A DNA stretch of 64,000 nucleotides from Erythrophleum ivorense. Its lineage: Eukaryota > Streptophyta > Magnoliopsida > Fabales > Fabaceae. A model generated the notes under the pieces. It had not been told where the DNA came from. It did no database searches and saw only the letters and a program-made list of their open reading frames with translations. Below are positions 60,769 through 64,000 of the stretch, piece after piece (within the stretch, counting starts at the first letter, position 1; each line of letters starts with the position of its first letter). Where the stretch lies: assembly GCA_026724425.1 (NCBI GenBank), contig JAIUCV010000023.1, forward strand, positions 4,092,001 through 4,156,000, given 5' to 3'. Both the position numbers and the translations under genes were made by a program.

Positions 60769-61621
60769 TATCAATATTCCTTTCCTGATTAAAAGAAAAT
60801 AGCAATGTTTTATTTGTTTTGTGTCCATTCTCGTATTTATCTTGCAATAAAACAATACTATAAAATATAAGAAGCTAGCCTACAATTAAAATAAAGAAAT
60901 GTACATAACATAGTTGTACATTATAGAACTCCTAATTATCCAATAAGAAAATGTTTATACAAAGGTTTTAACCATTGTTATCTATATATTATTCTTTGTG
61001 GTATAATAAGTTTCTCTTAAAGTCTATTCTCCTCAATGTGAATTCAGTATTTGCAATGAGTTTTTGTTGAACTTCACAAATCCTATGGTTAAGACTTATA
61101 CTTGAAAACATGTGTAGTGGTAACATCAAAAATATTGTGACACTGGAATATGTTCCATCTCTGAGTGTTAGTGGTAGCATAATACTTTTAAGGGAGCATG
61201 GAGATTTTATGTAGCCACCAATAATGAGAAATGAGACTTGTTCAAATCTCACAAGCTTTATTATGTTGCTACAACATATCTTTAGGAATAAGCCCTATCC
61301 ATGGGAAGGCTTAAGGTCTTCCTCTTACAAGTCAATGTGAACACATTGTTTGCATCTATCATAATTAAAAGGAAAACAAATAATTAAGAGACAACTTACC
61401 ATTCCTCCCCTCCCTCCTCAAAAAGATATATATAGAGAAGAAAGGAAATTACTTGCTTCCTTCAAAATAGAAGGATGACCACAACCATTTGCTGACATTA
61501 GTACATTTGAAAAAGTGATACACCAACATTAGTAAATCATGTAACAACAACAATGTCACATAAATGAAAAACATTTCACATATCAATATAAGTATTGAAA
61601 CAAATTAATTAAGAACTATTG

Positions 61622-61717
61622 GAATCTGTATCATCTAGGTTAGCCCCTTCCTCTTCCTCCTTAAAGACTTTAATATCATTAGTGTCTTCTTTGTCATTGA
61701 TGAAGTCATTGTCAAAC
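61622..61717 (-). repeat. Inverted repeat, right arm
   Basis: Counterpart of 60313-60406, separated from it by about 1.2 kb. Confidence 0.6.
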
Positions 61718-61754
61718 TAAATGTCAGACAAGTTATGTACTTTTTATCATTATC

Positions 61755-61990
61755 GAAAGTTCAAAATTTTGTAATAGTTGCATAGCAACAATTGTCAAGA
61801 CTACTACTAAAAACAAAAATTACTATTGTTGATATAACCGCTGCAATATAGTAATGATTGCTTACAAAATGTTGCTGTTTTACAATAGTTGTTTGCCAAC
61901 CATTATAGTATAGCAATGGTTGGCAAAACAATGTATGCAAAATAGCAACAATTTCTTTAGCAATGGTTGCAATCACTATAAATGTTTTAA
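61755..61990. repeat. Short TTGCTAT/AACCATTGCTA-type repeats with 12-bp hairpin
   Basis: Many variants of TAGCAATGGTTG and its complement. One pair forms a perfect 12-bp stem: TTGCCAACCATT (61893-61904), 10-base loop, AATGGTTGGCAA (61915-61926). This resembles subterminal repeats of CACTA-type transposons. Confidence 0.5.
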
Positions 61991-61999
61991 TGCGATCCC

Positions 62000-64000
62000 T
62001 CAACATATTTCAAAATCTGAGATCTAAAATTTTGAAACCTCAATAGCAATGAACTCTAGCCATTTGAGAAGATCTATTGTGTTAATAAAAAAGGACCCTA
62101 AAGTAAATGTAATTAAGGTCAAATAAGGATAAAATGATAACCAACAAATCAAGAAATGGGGTTAGAAAATCGTATACAAAAAGAAAACAATGCTAAAATA
62201 GAAAAACAGAGGAAAAGGGTATATCAGTGGCAAACTTGTAATTTTGAGCAAATTTTAGGAAACTCATGGAAAAGTGTTTTAAAGCCCAAAATTAGCTCAC
62301 TACTAGAAAACCATAGGAACAGTCAGAATCAGATAAGACCCTTCTAGTGTGTTGAAAGTGTTAGACATTATTAGGACTTTAGGTATAGCTATTTTTCACC
62401 ATTTTAGGCCATCTAAATCCCAAAATAATATTTTTGTATGAAAGAGCACCCAAAAATTTATAGGGAGTAGTTAGATTCTATAAAGCTTGAAAAATGAGTT
62501 CAAATAGAGTGTATAGACATATGGGGCAAAATAATTATTTTGAAAAATTATGAATAATGCTTCTTAAGGAAGATACACCTCAACATCTTCTTCAACCTTC
62601 CAAAATCAGATTTAGAGGTCTTCCATGGCATGACACTTGAGGGAAGAGAGAGGAGGACTTTAAGCTTCCATTCAGGTAAGTAAACGGCTTCGTTTCACCT
62701 CGCGCCAATTAGGAAAATTGTTTCTCTCTTTAAGAGCTTTCTAATGGTAATTTTTCTTTCATGAAAATTTGAAAATTCAGATCTAACCTAAGAAAAAAAG
62801 GAGCTTTCTTCAAGAAACCAATTGGTGAAAATTAATCTTCGCGAAGAGTACTTCATAGTGAGGTAAGTTTCTACCGAAACACTTGCAAAATTTATGTTTC
62901 TAGGCCTTGTAAGTTTCAACCAAGAGAGCGAAAGTGAGGAGGAGAATTTCTCTTCATAAGTTCTTGATGGAATCAAGGGTTTTAGCATGCAAGGTCAGAG
63001 GATTTTATATCTAACCTTAGCTTTTATTGAATCATGAAAGGAAGCAACCTAGACCATGTTATACTATAGTTTTAGCCTAGGCTAGTTAAATGGGTAATCA
63101 TCTTATTTTCAACTCCTAATTAGTATGTTTAAATATTTTATGATGCAAGGAACAAGAATCTAAACCTAGAATTGATTGAAGACTTGAAATCTCCAAGTTA
63201 GGGTTTTATGGTACCCTATTCAGCCAAGGAGAAATCTAATGGATTATGAAGTTGTTTAATCAATTATTGCGCTATAGATAGTCTTAAAAAGATATAAGAA
63301 CAATAATGGAACCATGAATTGTATTTAGAGCTAGATTTTGGAGGTTGAAAATTTAGGGTTATAGAAAGGATGTTATGGAATCAATTGGCATTAGATTTAT
63401 GTGACCAAACTTGTAATGTTTCTAATCAATTCTAATGTGACTATATAGATCATATATGATAAGATTTTGAAGCCTCAAAGTTAAATTCTTAAAGTTACTC
63501 CTTGAGGTTTAAGATTACATAATAAGTTCCATTATGTAGAAAAAGAAAAATACCAAATGAATAGTACCAATGACTAAATGAATAGTAAATGTGAAAATTG
63601 TGGCTTGAATTATGAATTCTAGAAGCACAAGTTGGTCTAGGATTTAAGTTTAGTGAAATCTCTAACCTAAAGTCTAAGCAATGAACCAATTATGGGAAGC
63701 AAAAATCTAAAAGGAATTTCATAATTTTCGGCCCTTGAATATGGTCAAATTTGAGCACTTTAGATGGCATAATTACCACCCAATAAACATGCGTCTTGAA
63801 AGTATGTAAAGGACACTTTAAGTGGCCTAAAGTATAGTTAAAAAACAAAGAAGTCTAAGAGAAGTAATTATGAGCTCTAGATATTAATGATATGTTTATG
63901 TGATATTTTAGGACAAGCTAGTGAGACTCCATCCCATTGTAAGTGTAGAGCCGAGAAAGAAAAGGAAATGGAGCTAGAAACAGAATGGAAAAGTTATAGG
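62000..64000 (+). mobile_element. LTR-like sequence running off the window
   Basis: No gene recognised. The sequence has the character of the other long gypsy LTRs here (a GAAAATTTAGGG style, purine-rich leader-like part near 62640-62990, long low-complexity body), but neither end is identified. Confidence 0.35.

Noticed and set aside
62298..62310. CACTACTAGAAAA, like a CACTA transposon end
   Set aside because: Single occurrence inside LTR-like DNA, with no partner end and no 3-bp duplication found.

Overview
This window looks like a transposon-rich, AT-rich stretch of a eudicot nuclear chromosome. Reasons: a degraded TIR-NBS-LRR (TNL) disease-resistance gene, a class monocots essentially lack; a plant family-1 UDP-glycosyltransferase; FAR1/MULE transposase sequence; and many long Ty3/gypsy-type LTRs. 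I cannot name the species.

Only one gene appears intact: a two-exon UDP-glycosyltransferase on the minus strand (16777-18779, 477 aa, UGT72-like). Three host-gene-like remnants are broken: the TNL pseudogene (4729-6690; half a TIR domain, no NB-ARC, then LRR and C-JID exons), a small LRR exon fragment (9587-9655), and a FAR1-like sequence (about 45130-46895, minus).

Layout. 1-1013: end of a minus-oriented LTR inserted in a stop-riddled polyprotein remnant (1014-2860). 4.5-9.9 kb: TNL pseudogene and a diverged duplication behind it. 10.25-10.61 kb: LINE 3' end. 11-15.2 kb: AT-rich, LTR-like and repetitive DNA. 15.3-16.1 kb: 0.8-kb non-autonomous MULE with a 9-bp target duplication. 16.8-18.8 kb: the UGT. 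19.5-25.8 kb: about 18 units of a roughly 150-bp tandem repeat, split by a 3.05-kb solo LTR. 27.9-40.1 kb: a degenerate Ty3/gypsy (Tekay/Del-like) element with 5' LTR, primer-binding site and gag-pol, split in gag by a 3.3-kb solo LTR. 47.3-51.7 kb: a 4.4-kb solo LTR. 52-62 kb: AT-rich DNA with weak transposon-like repeats. 62-64 kb: LTR-like sequence leaving the window.

The strongest direct evidence is structural. Three complete LTR insertions have TG...CA ends and perfect 5-bp target-site duplications (TTTAA, TTGGA, TATGT) and no internal coding region, so all three are solo LTRs. The old coding remnants keep their frame over long distances but carry stops, including CGA-to-TGA changes at family-conserved arginines, as expected from methyl-cytosine deamination. 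I see no operon-like or multi-gene system. The less ordinary items are the UGT intron bounded by a duplicated exon segment, the half-TIR/LRR deletion with an in-frame donor-acceptor pair, and two dense motif clusters inside the 22.2-25.3 kb LTR (CCGCGGCCAAT-like and TGGGCY).
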